Positions 41,977 through 51,054 of a DNA stretch of 64,000 nucleotides are shown piece by piece. Source of the DNA: Spartinivicinus poritis (lineage in GTDB: Bacteria; Pseudomonadota; Gammaproteobacteria; Pseudomonadales; Zooshikellaceae); contig NZ_JAPMOU010000028.1 of assembly GCF_028858535.1 (NCBI RefSeq), forward strand, positions 1-64,000, given 5' to 3'. The notes under the pieces were generated by a model. The model did no database searches. It worked only from the letters and a program-made list of their open reading frames with translations, and was not told the DNA's origin. The translations under genes and the position numbers were made by a program. Positions within the stretch are counted from its first letter, which is position 1, and each line of letters opens with the position of its first letter.

Positions 41977-42277
41977 TAGCCATACTAATTACTGGATCGT
42001 TTGCTAATTCTCCAACATGACTTTGGCTAAGAACTAATGCTTCATTAGATTCTTTTAGTGCATACATAACACTAAATGCCTTATCACCATTAGGCATACC
42101 CCCGCTATAAAGCAAATAAGGTTTACCTTCGACACCAGATTTATCTATAATTTCTCCAGAAGTATTTTTGACTATATCCATTAATTCATTTATAGAAAAT
42201 GGATCAGCTTTACCAGCTTTTACTTCTATACTTCTTGTTGAAATTATTTCTTTAGCTTTTTCAAATGTATAATTCAT
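41945..42277 (-). CDS. RTX protein, N-terminal portion (frameshifted from the next frame)
   Basis: A 110-residue frame, MNYTFEKAKEII to AVKKEFF, with the ATG at 42277 overlapping the TAA of the preceding gene. It ends at a run of seven T. Skipping one T continues KKEFF into NDPNIKKKDLNEKQ of the 904-residue frame. A segment here (FSINELMDIVKN to YLLYSGG) resembles one in the next frame (SIKELMQLADSN to IAIYGASG), hinting at an internally repeated N-terminal domain. Function unknown. Confidence 0.6.
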   Translation of the reverse strand: MNYTFEKAKEIISTRSIEVKAGKADPFSINELMDIVKNTSGEIIDKSGVEGKPYLLYSGGMPNGDKAFSVMYALKESNEALVLSQSHVGELANDPVISMAIDQAVKKEFF

Positions 42278-42693
42278 TAGCAATCTCCATTGAAATCCAT
42301 CGTATATCCCAGTTCACTGACACAGTCGATAACTATTTCCTCTACTACTTCTCTTTCAACTGGATCTTTTATATACGAGAGAGACTCTAATGTGCCTGCA
42401 TCAAGATAAAGGCTTCTTATTGGATATATCACTCCGTTAAAGAATAATATAAAAGTAGTAATTTCTAGCATTCCTGAATTCACTTGAACAAACCAAGAGT
42501 TATTCGTTCTATCAACCATCCAATAATTTCCCTTATTTATTTCACCAAAAGGAGTTTTATATTGATAGGTTATTCGTGGATTAACCCCATCAGCTGTTAA
42601 ATTTTTTTCCTCAGTTTCATTCAAATAATCCACAATAGTTTGTTGTATCATCAAGCAATCATCTGCTGTCAAATCTTCGAATATATAGTTCAT
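42277..42693 (-). CDS. Small acidic protein, paralogue of the next gene; possible immunity protein
   Basis: A 138-residue soluble protein I do not recognise. Its start EDLTADDCLMIQQTIVDYLN and the centre NNSWFVQVNSGMLEITTFIL match the neighbour at 42726-43130 (KDLTAEDCLKIQQTI; NNSWLLQLNTGMIEITVYI), so the pair arose by tandem duplication. Both are small and acidic and sit in line with an RTX protein, as immunity or chaperone proteins often do. Its stop overlaps the start of the RTX N-terminal frame by one base (TAATG), implying coupled translation. Confidence 0.75.
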   Translation of the reverse strand: MNYIFEDLTADDCLMIQQTIVDYLNETEEKNLTADGVNPRITYQYKTPFGEINKGNYWMVDRTNNSWFVQVNSGMLEITTFILFFNGVIYPIRSLYLDAGTLESLSYIKDPVEREVVEEIVIDCVSELGYTMDFNGDC

Positions 42694-42725
42694 ATTTAAT
42701 CCCTAAGCCATTAATAAAATAATCT

Positions 42726-43130
42726 TTAAAACTTAATCATCCAACCTAAAGCCTGAGAAGCGAAAAACACCGCTTTCTCAACCTTACTTCTTTCAATATC
42801 ATTGCCATATGATAATGGCTCATAAACAGTTGCCTTTCCATATTCACTTTTAATTGGATAAACTTTTCCTTCAAAGTAAAAGATATAAACCGTAATCTCT
42901 ATCATTCCAGTATTAAGTTGAAGCAACCAAGAGTTATTTTCTTCATCTTCTATCCAGCTTTCCTCAACTTCTAAAGCACCACAAGGGGTTTTATAAACAT
43001 CAGGATCGTTGCTATCAGGTCCACATATGCTACAAAAATCAATTTCTGTAGAGTTCCACCACTGTATAATGGTTTGCTGAATTTTTAAGCAATCCTCTGC
43101 AGTTAAATCCTTCTCTATATAACTCATCAT
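42726..43130 (-). CDS. Small acidic protein, first of a tandem paralogous pair
   Basis: A 134-residue paralogue of the following gene (shared EDCLKIQQTI, NNSWLLQLNTGMIEIT and YPIKS/YPIRS segments) with a gap of 32 bp between them. It starts MMSYIEKDLTAEDC; the second Met could be the start. It opens the leftward RTX operon. No signal peptide or membrane segment. I do not recognise a family; a toxin-neutralising or toxin-folding role is inference from position and duplication. Confidence 0.75.
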   Translation of the reverse strand: MMSYIEKDLTAEDCLKIQQTIIQWWNSTEIDFCSICGPDSNDPDVYKTPCGALEVEESWIEDEENNSWLLQLNTGMIEITVYIFYFEGKVYPIKSEYGKATVYEPLSYGNDIERSKVEKAVFFASQALGWMIKF

Positions 43131-43668
43131 TTAAGCCCTCTACTATTTATAAGAAATTTGCTCACCTTTTTGTTTCATTGCACTCATGAGTTCAAAGTAG
43201 ACTTTAAAATAGCAACCCTTTCAAGGTGGCTTTCCTTATATTTATCTATATGATAGACGATTTTAGCTACATATAGAGGGCAGTTATTGTCAGCATATAG
43301 TTTATAAACAAGTCAGCGATTTTGACATATTCACAAAAGAGATTACTCTCTACTATAAAAGTATTACTAGATAGCACTAAAAGTATCGTATATTGATAGC
43401 ATGCTCTAAAATAGAACAAATAATATTCAGTTAACCTAATTAAATTTGTTTGAAAATTAATCAATATGTTTCCTGTAAATATAAAACATTTACAAGACCA
43501 TTTTATATTAGGATAGATTGATTTTAAATAGACGGTGTTTGTTGTATTTATGTTGTTTAAAAGTAAAGCTGTATTTTGTAATTGAATGTAACTAAAAGTA
43601 ATATCTGACTATAAAACAGGCAATAAAAAAGCCGCTAAAAGCGGCTTCTTTATATTTGTAAGTTGTAG
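43131..43668. other. Spacer between the pilin operon and the RTX operon
   Basis: About 540 bp of AT-rich DNA with the pilE terminator at its right end. It should carry the RTX operon promoter; I see no gene. Confidence 0.5.
43625..43650 (-). terminator. Intrinsic terminator of the pilin operon
   Basis: Leftward, AAGCCGC-TTTT-AGCGGCTT is followed by TTTTATTG. It lies about 20 bp past the pilE stop. Confidence 0.9.
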
Positions 43669-44130
43669 TTAGCCTTTCCAGCGTATACACCCACTCTTAT
43701 CGTCGGGTATGCTATCTTGGTCTTTATACCAACAGGTATCACTAGAAGATGTAATGGTTAATGCTCCATTCCCAGCTTGTGCTGTACCAGCTATTGGCAC
43801 AGCTCCAAGGGTATAAGTATTTTCAGTTGCTGCAGAAATTGTTAAATTATAGTACTTAGTGGCGCCTTCCAACGGTGCTCGACTTGGAAAAATATCTGCT
43901 GGCACGCCAGTATCCCCATCACTTACAGCTAATCCTTTATAAGAATATTTTTTAGCATAGTGCCGTTCCATTGCCTGAGCAAATTGCATTAATGCACTTT
44001 GCGCTTCTGCTCGACGGCTGTTGATTACATATTGTTGATAAGACGGGATAGCAATAGCCGCTAAAATAGCGACTATTACTACCACAATCATCAGTTCAAC
44101 TAAGGTAAAACCTTGACTGCGTTTTTGCAT
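43669..44130 (-). CDS. pilE: Type IV pilin-like minor pilin PilE
   Basis: A 153-residue prepilin with short leader MQKRSQG, cleavage before Phe, and the hydrophobic helix [20 protein letters not shown] carrying Glu5. The C-terminal domain has Cys in DTCWYKDQD and SGCIRW, forming the usual disulfide loop. Minor pilins prime pilus assembly. It is the last gene of the fimT-pilV-pilW-pilX-pilY1-pilE operon, 12 bp after pilY1, followed by a terminator. Confidence 0.93.
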   Translation of the reverse strand: MQKRSQGFTLVELMIVVVIVAILAAIAIPSYQQYVINSRRAEAQSALMQFAQAMERHYAKKYSYKGLAVSDGDTGVPADIFPSRAPLEGATKYYNLTISAATENTYTLGAVPIAGTAQAGNGALTITSSSDTCWYKDQDSIPDDKSGCIRWKG

Positions 44131-44142
44131 TAATACTACACC

Positions 44143-47100
44143 TTATTGTGTTTTTAATTGCTTCCAGCTTTTACGGCCTTCTTGTCCCATAAAAGGAGGA
44201 ACGTCATCAATATCTTCATCGTCATTAGATTTTCTTGTTGTTGTTTTTCCTCCCATGAAATTTGGTGATGACCCAATACCATCTAACTTAGATCCTCCCG
44301 GCATATGACCATTGAGAGCATCTTTTCCATCAAATGAACCATCGCCATTATAGTCATAAGCTGGTTGATCTTTAATGTAACCGCCATTTTCCTGATTCAA
44401 GGCCATTTTCCAACCAGAGCCGCCAATACCACAAACAGATTCACTAGGTAGCATAGTGTTAAAATAGACACTGGTAGCATACAATACTCCTTGCGTTGTT
44501 ACCCTTTCACCTAGATTATCTGTATTAGCACCTGCTACTAATTCATTATCATCTGATAGGCCCCCTCCAGTATCGACTAAATCCATATACCAACCGTCAT
44601 GACCCTTTGCAGGAGTTGTTTTTCCTTCGCAGGGTTTATCCCAACAGATTTTATGGTTAGTTCGATACCTTAAATTATTCCGTTCGAAAATAATCTTCTG
44701 TTGTAATAAAGTGCTTCTATTTGAGGGAATAATTTTTGGGTCAGTTGGATCAAATCTTAAACCATAAAAAGTTTGGGTTGAGTTATTTTCAATATTTTTA
44801 TCGCCTTTTTCAAAATATTTACCAGTACCAAAAAATATCATTAAATCACTTTTTTTATTGGTGTTTGGTCTTCTTGTTAGATTTGGCTTCACTGTAATAG
44901 GGCTTAGATTGCCATTCCTAGTGGCTTTAAAAATAGGCTCACCACCCAGTACAGACCAGCTATTTTTATCAGTAGAACTAACATCAAACGCCCATAAATT
45001 ACCATACAGGTCACCAGCAAATACATAGTCAACAATAAAGTCGCCATCAATATCTGCACCTATTGGCGAAGAGAGCCCATTAGGGCGATAAAGCCCTTGA
45101 GGGTCTTGAGCTGGCCCAACATTAGTATCTATTTTCTTTAATACATCACCTGTTTTTATATCTAAAATATACAGTACTGCATTACCTGACCCCACATTGC
45201 CATCATTTTCAGTGCTGTTATAACCATTACCAAAAACGGCTGCCCAATGCCCGTTGTTATATCGGCCAATTTCTACATTACTGAATGTATAGCCTAAATC
45301 ACTACTTTGTTCATTAGTATCATCGTTAAATTCCCATAGAGCGATGTTGCCGGCATTGGCTTCATTAAATCTAGTGGGGTCAGTAATATCCAAAGCAAAT
45401 AACCCTTGGCCACCAGCACCTAACGTACCTACTAATATTGTGTGCCATTTACTGTCATAAAAGGCGCTAGCAATAGTAGGGGTACCATTAACAAAGTAAG
45501 TATGGCTGTCGGTACTGGTGTATTGGTTATCTGCTAATTTATGTAGGTTTTTATAAACTTTGCTTGGCACATAAGCCAGCAACTCTTTACCACCGCTTGC
45601 TGAGCTATCTGCTTTTAAAATATGCAGCATACCATCATTAGCGCCTACTGCCAGAATAGGAGTTCTATTTTTTTTGTCACGGGTAAATTGACTGTAAGTT
45701 TCACTACCAGGTTTACCTTCTGGTGTAGAACTATCCCAGTAAGTAGGGTAATACTGTGGTGGTTTTCCAGAGTATTGGGGGGTTGAGTTGGCTATATCAC
45801 CTAATACACTGGTTCTACGACGAAAGTTAGGTAAGTTTTTACGCCCTCTAATATAATCAATTAAATTTTTAGCCCACTCATTTTTATCTGCAACTGCATC
45901 AGGGGCTGTATTAGTTAAAAGGATTCTTTGGACTGCACTAATGCTATCCCAGCTAAATTCTGCTCCCCGACCTTTTAACCCAAATGATGGATTAAAGGTG
46001 AGGATTTCTCTTCCTAAGTCATATGATTGTGTATCAATTTTTTCAGATGCATTCCACACTTCAATAAAACCATTTTTAGTATCATTAAACTTAGAGGCTG
46101 TTATTTCACCCGTCCAGCTCTTTGAGTCGAATTTAGCGCTGTAAACGAGAGTATCTGATTTTAATGCGGTACTATTAGCAGAAACCCCGCTGGCAGAGCC
46201 AGTACTTTGTGATATTTTATGGAAGGCTTTTCTTAATTGATCTTTTAATTTACTGGCATTAGTGACGAGGAAGTAACTATCTGGAGTATTATCACCATCA
46301 CTATCCCACTCACTTTGTTGATCGAGTATATTGTTTTTTTCTTCTGGCTCTTCTATAAAGCCACCCCATTTAGCAGCGTACCATAATGGGTTTTCCAGCT
46401 GAACTGCATTACCATTATTTCCACCTGCAGTAAATATTCTGCTTGTTTCATAAGGTAGTTTTTGACTTCCTTCCGTTCCACTACCATCCAAATACTCATG
46501 CCAAGCCCTTTTACCTGTGACGGTTCCATCAGCCCATTTGCTTGGTGGAGTATTTAGAGCATAATCTCCAGCATTTTGCGCAGACCTATAAGGGGTGTCT
46601 TTATCTCTTACCTCTAAATAAATACCATCTTTAGTTGTGCCAGTAATTACGTAACCAATATGTTGTTGTGCACCGCCACCTGCATATTCTGAGCGCAAGG
46701 TAATTTCTACTCTATTACCACCCAAAACTTGGTATTCGTACCGCACGATTGCATCCATGTCATGGTCATTACCTTGTTCCACATCTTCAAAATTAATTCT
46801 GAAAGAACCCGAATTATCATCTTTGTTAATTTCTTCTACATAGAAATCAACAATTTGGTTGGTAGGTTTGTGTTCCCCAAAGGTGCCATTAGCTGTTTTA
46901 GCAAAAGGTACTAACGTAACCGTACTACCGCCAACTGGTATTTTAATTTTGGGGAGAGGAGAAGCCAATGCTACCGAATAAGTTAGCATTTCCTCTCCTG
47001 TGTTTTCTAGGTTATTGGGGCCATCAACCCCTTCTTGAATCATATACCTTCCAGAACTGATTTTATTGCTTCTTCCATAGAGTGCTACTGCAGCTGAAAG

Positions 47101-49092
47101 GTAACTTCCTTGTCTATTAGGGTCTTCCGGTGCTAGTCCTCTAATATTACCAAAAGAAGAGATAGGCTTGGCTGTTGGGGCACCATTATAATGTACGACT
47201 GGCTTCTTGTTACCTTCTTCTATAGTTAAATCAAGTGGATCTGTACTTTCATCTGCAGCATTTCTTAAAGCTGATTGTCCTATAAAAACATTAGATGAAG
47301 GTAAGTTTTCTCTTTCCTTATCCCATATATCTTGTGCTAAAGCATTAACATTAAACCCAATAAGATCGTTGGTTGCTGTAACAATATTATTGCTAAATAT
47401 CGAACTAGGAATTTGGTCAGAATCGTAGGATGGGTTTATATCACTAATCACCAACTGTACTGGTTTAGCACACACATTGTAGCCAGCCCTATTACCAGCA
47501 GTTTTATAAGGTTGATTCCATAGCGCAATATTTAAACCTAAAGCTTCGTCAATACTTCCATTATTGTTAAAGGTAAAGGCTGGAGAAGGATTTCCTGTGT
47601 TTGAAAAATAGCGGACAACTTCATACATCATTTCTGCAATTGGGTTACCCCAGTCTACACACTTACCATCTTGTAATGGCCGTAGCTCATTATTATAAGT
47701 ATTAAAAAAGTCTCCATAATAATTGTACTCTTCGATTATTTTTCTTCCATTTATATCTTTTATATAATTTCCATTATGATCTTTTCTATAGATGGTTTTA
47801 TCTTCTTTACAACGATAACCATTATCTTCTTTTGTGTAATAATCTCTCGCCCCACCTAAGCCAAAAACTCTAAACTTGTCAATAGTACTAACAATACCAT
47901 TTATATTTGTAAAAATTCCTGTACTAAGGTCCACTTCATCTTTAAAATTCCGGATAGCTTTTCTTAATACACCACCAGATGTATTTTTATTATATGAGCC
48001 AGAAAACAAACCAAAACGCATTTTTTCATTTTCGCCGTACTCCTGTAATACCCCCACTGGTTTATAAACAGATACTAAGTTGTCATCTTCATCCTTTCTA
48101 TTTCCAGCATATATTTTACAATCTTCAGAGGGGAAGGCCTTATCACATACCTTCACTTGTACTGCAAAATCGTAAATATTATTTGCAGTTGGGCCAGTTA
48201 TAACTGTACCACCTTGCTGTCCAAATGTTTTATTATGGTAACCTGCTAATCTCCCATTTCTATAGTAAGGTTTATTTGGATCTTTAACTGATGTGTCTGT
48301 ATCTGCCACGGGCCTTTCTTTTGATACCCACTCCCAAATACGAATATCAGTACTAGGCACGACACGTAAAAGAGGTAAACTGACACTTCCACCAATCGCT
48401 GGCTCTACAGGCGTTAGCCTTAAAGTGTCACGTCTTGCAGACCTTGTATAATCAATCAAAGAAGTATTGGCAAATAAGTGCTTTGTATTTGCAGGAGGAG
48501 TTGGTAAAGGGGAGTAGTCATTAATATGATAACCATCATGGTTTTCGCTGGTATACTCTTTACCCCAACTATGAGCGTCTTGTGGTATGTAGCTTCTTCT
48601 TAGTACTGTAAGTTCATATTCATCAACTGAGCGGTACCCCCCATATAACACTTTTCGCAAGGCATCAATTCTGGAAGTTGTTAAATAATTTAAAAAATCA
48701 CCGCTCCATTTATTGTTGTCACAAGTTTTTTTGTATTCTATTCCATTTCTATTTTTAGTTACAGTTGTAGCAACAGGTTCAAATCTTTCTTCATCTTGAT
48801 TGTAATCATAGCAAAGACTGGAATTAAAATAACCAAAGTAGTCCATTTCATTGGGTTTATAGGTAGTATCTAAGTTACCATCGTTATTTAGATCACTGGC
48901 ATCATTATAAGCTTCATAATAAAGTTTGTGGTCACGCCCCATTACCATCATTACAAGGGGCGCTTCGGATGCTGAAATAAATAATGGTTTATTGGCTATA
49001 TCTAAGCTTGCTCCCCAACTTAATGAAGTTTGAAGCACAGAGGCAGAAACAATAGAAGATATAAGCGTTATTTTAAAATTAATTTTACTCAT
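44143..49092 (-). CDS. pilY1: PilY1-type pilus tip adhesin
   Basis: A 1,649-residue exported protein with signal peptide (ITLISSIVSASVLQTSLSWG). The N-terminal part has GDFLNYLTTSRIDALRKVLYGG, typical of PilC/PilY1. The C-terminal third is a beta-propeller (PILAVGANDGMLHILK; VPSKVYKNLHKLAD; GTLGAGGQGLFALDITDP) with a calcium loop DIDGDFIVDYVFAGD, equivalent to the loop that controls pilus extension and retraction in Pseudomonas. Further Asp/Asn calcium-like loops occur (DLNNDGNLDT, DSDGDNTPDS, DYNGDGSFDGKDA). It is longer than the 1,161-residue P. aeruginosa protein, mostly in the N-terminal half. It lies within the minor-pilin operon. Confidence 0.95.
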   Translation of the reverse strand: MSKINFKITLISSIVSASVLQTSLSWGASLDIANKPLFISASEAPLVMMVMGRDHKLYYEAYNDASDLNNDGNLDTTYKPNEMDYFGYFNSSLCYDYNQDEERFEPVATTVTKNRNGIEYKKTCDNNKWSGDFLNYLTTSRIDALRKVLYGGYRSVDEYELTVLRRSYIPQDAHSWGKEYTSENHDGYHINDYSPLPTPPANTKHLFANTSLIDYTRSARRDTLRLTPVEPAIGGSVSLPLLRVVPSTDIRIWEWVSKERPVADTDTSVKDPNKPYYRNGRLAGYHNKTFGQQGGTVITGPTANNIYDFAVQVKVCDKAFPSEDCKIYAGNRKDEDDNLVSVYKPVGVLQEYGENEKMRFGLFSGSYNKNTSGGVLRKAIRNFKDEVDLSTGIFTNINGIVSTIDKFRVFGLGGARDYYTKEDNGYRCKEDKTIYRKDHNGNYIKDINGRKIIEEYNYYGDFFNTYNNELRPLQDGKCVDWGNPIAEMMYEVVRYFSNTGNPSPAFTFNNNGSIDEALGLNIALWNQPYKTAGNRAGYNVCAKPVQLVISDINPSYDSDQIPSSIFSNNIVTATNDLIGFNVNALAQDIWDKERENLPSSNVFIGQSALRNAADESTDPLDLTIEEGNKKPVVHYNGAPTAKPISSFGNIRGLAPEDPNRQGSYLSAAVALYGRSNKISSGRYMIQEGVDGPNNLENTGEEMLTYSVALASPLPKIKIPVGGSTVTLVPFAKTANGTFGEHKPTNQIVDFYVEEINKDDNSGSFRINFEDVEQGNDHDMDAIVRYEYQVLGGNRVEITLRSEYAGGGAQQHIGYVITGTTKDGIYLEVRDKDTPYRSAQNAGDYALNTPPSKWADGTVTGKRAWHEYLDGSGTEGSQKLPYETSRIFTAGGNNGNAVQLENPLWYAAKWGGFIEEPEEKNNILDQQSEWDSDGDNTPDSYFLVTNASKLKDQLRKAFHKISQSTGSASGVSANSTALKSDTLVYSAKFDSKSWTGEITASKFNDTKNGFIEVWNASEKIDTQSYDLGREILTFNPSFGLKGRGAEFSWDSISAVQRILLTNTAPDAVADKNEWAKNLIDYIRGRKNLPNFRRRTSVLGDIANSTPQYSGKPPQYYPTYWDSSTPEGKPGSETYSQFTRDKKNRTPILAVGANDGMLHILKADSSASGGKELLAYVPSKVYKNLHKLADNQYTSTDSHTYFVNGTPTIASAFYDSKWHTILVGTLGAGGQGLFALDITDPTRFNEANAGNIALWEFNDDTNEQSSDLGYTFSNVEIGRYNNGHWAAVFGNGYNSTENDGNVGSGNAVLYILDIKTGDVLKKIDTNVGPAQDPQGLYRPNGLSSPIGADIDGDFIVDYVFAGDLYGNLWAFDVSSTDKNSWSVLGGEPIFKATRNGNLSPITVKPNLTRRPNTNKKSDLMIFFGTGKYFEKGDKNIENNSTQTFYGLRFDPTDPKIIPSNRSTLLQQKIIFERNNLRYRTNHKICWDKPCEGKTTPAKGHDGWYMDLVDTGGGLSDDNELVAGANTDNLGERVTTQGVLYATSVYFNTMLPSESVCGIGGSGWKMALNQENGGYIKDQPAYDYNGDGSFDGKDALNGHMPGGSKLDGIGSSPNFMGGKTTTRKSNDDEDIDDVPPFMGQEGRKSWKQLKTQ

Positions 49093-49109
49093 AGCTACAA
49101 CATAATACC

Positions 49110-49637
49110 TTATTCTACATTTTTCATGATAATCGTTTGTAAATAAGCGGTACTTTTTCCTGGGCCATTTCCCATAGCGGATACTCGATAAAATACTTTT
49201 GGTTGACCACGAGATTTCGAATCACCCGGCGCAGCACTACTACTACTGTTATTACCATAATATTCTATTATGTATTTTGGCTTTCCTTGATCGTCGTTCA
49301 TTGTAGTGTAGTTTGTTATTTCTTTAGCTTTTTCCCAGTACTCTTCTTTTTTCCAAAGAGTGTTTTTATTATCTCTAAGCCATACTTTTAAATCATCAGT
49401 CTGTTCAGTTCCTATGGGTGAGTGTTCTGGATTATCTTTACTGAATAACCACTGTTCTGCATCCATTAAGGCAACTTCTGCTGCTTCTAATGCTATTTGA
49501 TTATCTTGTTGATTGGCAATTAATTTAGTACTGCTGGTTAAGGTACTGGTAATACTTACGCCTATAATGGTTAGCACTAGCATAATTATCAGACAATATA
49601 CTAGCGCCACCCCTTGTTGTTTGTTTTGCTTTTTCAT
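49110..49637 (-). CDS. pilX: Minor pilin assembly protein PilX
   Basis: A 175-residue membrane-anchored protein beginning MKKQNKQQGVALVYCLIIML, the PilX_N pattern in which the hydrophobic helix lacks the usual Glu5. It is followed by LEAAEVALMDAEQWL. I start at the ATG at 49637; a longer frame reading back into pilW is not needed. It sits between pilW and pilY1, as in Pseudomonas. Confidence 0.9.
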   Translation of the reverse strand: MKKQNKQQGVALVYCLIIMLVLTIIGVSITSTLTSSTKLIANQQDNQIALEAAEVALMDAEQWLFSKDNPEHSPIGTEQTDDLKVWLRDNKNTLWKKEEYWEKAKEITNYTTMNDDQGKPKYIIEYYGNNSSSSAAPGDSKSRGQPKVFYRVSAMGNGPGKSTAYLQTIIMKNVE

Positions 49638-49647
49638 ATTGGGTGTC

Positions 49648-50487
49648 TTATCGAAGTGGGTTGCGAACAGAAACAGTACTATTGAATACTTGGCCATAAA
49701 GCTTTGAATCGCTTATAGCTATATTTGCTTGATCAAAAATCGTGTATTTATTTTTTTTACCTTCTTTGTCCTTATTATTAGCGTTACTGCTAAATATACC
49801 CGATGTAACTAATAAGCCAATGCGTACAGACACAATTTTTTCCCATAGTTTTTTACTGGTTACATCGGCCGCGTTCATATAACTATTGGCAATGTAGTCT
49901 TGGCTTTTATCAGTATCGGCGCCAAATAACAGCTGTAAATTTTCTACGCCACTGATTAACGTGATAGTTTTTTCAATGGCATTATCAACCACAATACGGC
50001 ACTTTAATTCAAACTTTTTATTTACAAAAAGTATTTCAGTTACTACTTGGCTATTTGCATGTGCAGTACCTGAACAGTCTTGCATTGTTTGATCAGTTGA
50101 GCTGCCATAATAGCGAGTAAAGAGAATATCACTATCTTCTATAGGTTCTTCACCGCTACCACCTTTATGATTATTAATGGCCGTAATAAATTGATCTACT
50201 TTCCAACCTGGGTCTTTTAAATCTGCTGCTGTACCTGGTGTAAAAGTTTCTATTTCTCCACTAGCTGTAATTACTCTCCAGCCTGCTCGCATGATGCTTT
50301 CTTGAATAAATTTTTGTGCATAACGGGCATTTTCCTGTAGGTGACTATTATCTACGATGGTGCCATAGGTATTTTTATTAGCAACATACATCATTAGTGC
50401 TGCACCACTTAAAAACAATCCTAGAGTTAATGCAATCATTAACTCTATCAGGGTAAAGCCCTGTTGCTTGGTAAACGTATATCTCAT
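49648..50487 (-). CDS. pilW: Minor pilin PilW
   Basis: A 279-residue prepilin with leader MRYTFTKQQG, cleavage before FTLIELMIALTLGLFLSGAA, then the PilW segment (NTYGTIVDNSHLQENARYA). Length fits PilW, the largest of the minor pilins. It is 12 bp after pilV and 10 bp before pilX. Confidence 0.93.
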   Translation of the reverse strand: MRYTFTKQQGFTLIELMIALTLGLFLSGAALMMYVANKNTYGTIVDNSHLQENARYAQKFIQESIMRAGWRVITASGEIETFTPGTAADLKDPGWKVDQFITAINNHKGGSGEEPIEDSDILFTRYYGSSTDQTMQDCSGTAHANSQVVTEILFVNKKFELKCRIVVDNAIEKTITLISGVENLQLLFGADTDKSQDYIANSYMNAADVTSKKLWEKIVSVRIGLLVTSGIFSSNANNKDKEGKKNKYTIFDQANIAISDSKLYGQVFNSTVSVRNPLR

Positions 50488-50499
50488 TATTTAATGCTC

Positions 50500-51054
50500 T
50501 TAAATGCAGCTGTTATGTTTATCGTCTTTTACAGTATTTCGACAAAAATCCACGATTGTTTCATATTTATCTGGCTCACCACCTTCTTTTGCCTGAATAT
50601 CTTTCCAGGTAACAGTAATCGTATATCTACCCTTGTCTTTATCGTCTTTTGCAACAGTGGCACTGGCATTCGGTAAGCCAATGGTTGAAATGCCTCTTTG
50701 TCCATTTGCCATACCTACCAAGCCTGACCATTGAGCTAAATCCCATTTAGCTAACTGAGCAGGGGTGCAACTTTTATCTTCTCCTGAACATGTATCTGTT
50801 TTATCTGAAACTGTTGTCGTTTTTTTAAGTTCATAATTACCATCCCAAACACCTTGGGTATTAGCTCGCATACGACCAATTAAGTCTTGAGTGGCCATCA
50901 TCGCTTGGGTGCGGAAATAATTAGAGTGACTGGTTTTAATGCCGTATAGCATTAAACCGGCAATGCCTAATAAACCAATGGTCATCACTAGCAGTGTGAT
51001 TAGCACTTCAATCATCCCAACCCCTTGCTGGGAAAATTTTAGTTTTTTATTCAT
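50500..51054 (-). CDS. pilV: Minor pilin PilV
   Basis: A 184-residue prepilin. KFSQQG precedes VGMIEVLITLLVMTIGLLGIAG, with Glu5 in IEV, and then ATQDLIGRMRANTQG typical of PilV. The ATG at 51054 overlaps the fimT TAA by one base (TAATG); a longer reading into fimT is unlikely. Confidence 0.92.
   Translation of the reverse strand: MNKKLKFSQQGVGMIEVLITLLVMTIGLLGIAGLMLYGIKTSHSNYFRTQAMMATQDLIGRMRANTQGVWDGNYELKKTTTVSDKTDTCSGEDKSCTPAQLAKWDLAQWSGLVGMANGQRGISTIGLPNASATVAKDDKDKGRYTITVTWKDIQAKEGGEPDKYETIVDFCRNTVKDDKHNSCI

Noticed and set aside
43267..43464. Leftward 65-codon frame in the RTX/pilin spacer
   Set aside because: AT-rich chance frame with no ribosome site or domain-like composition.
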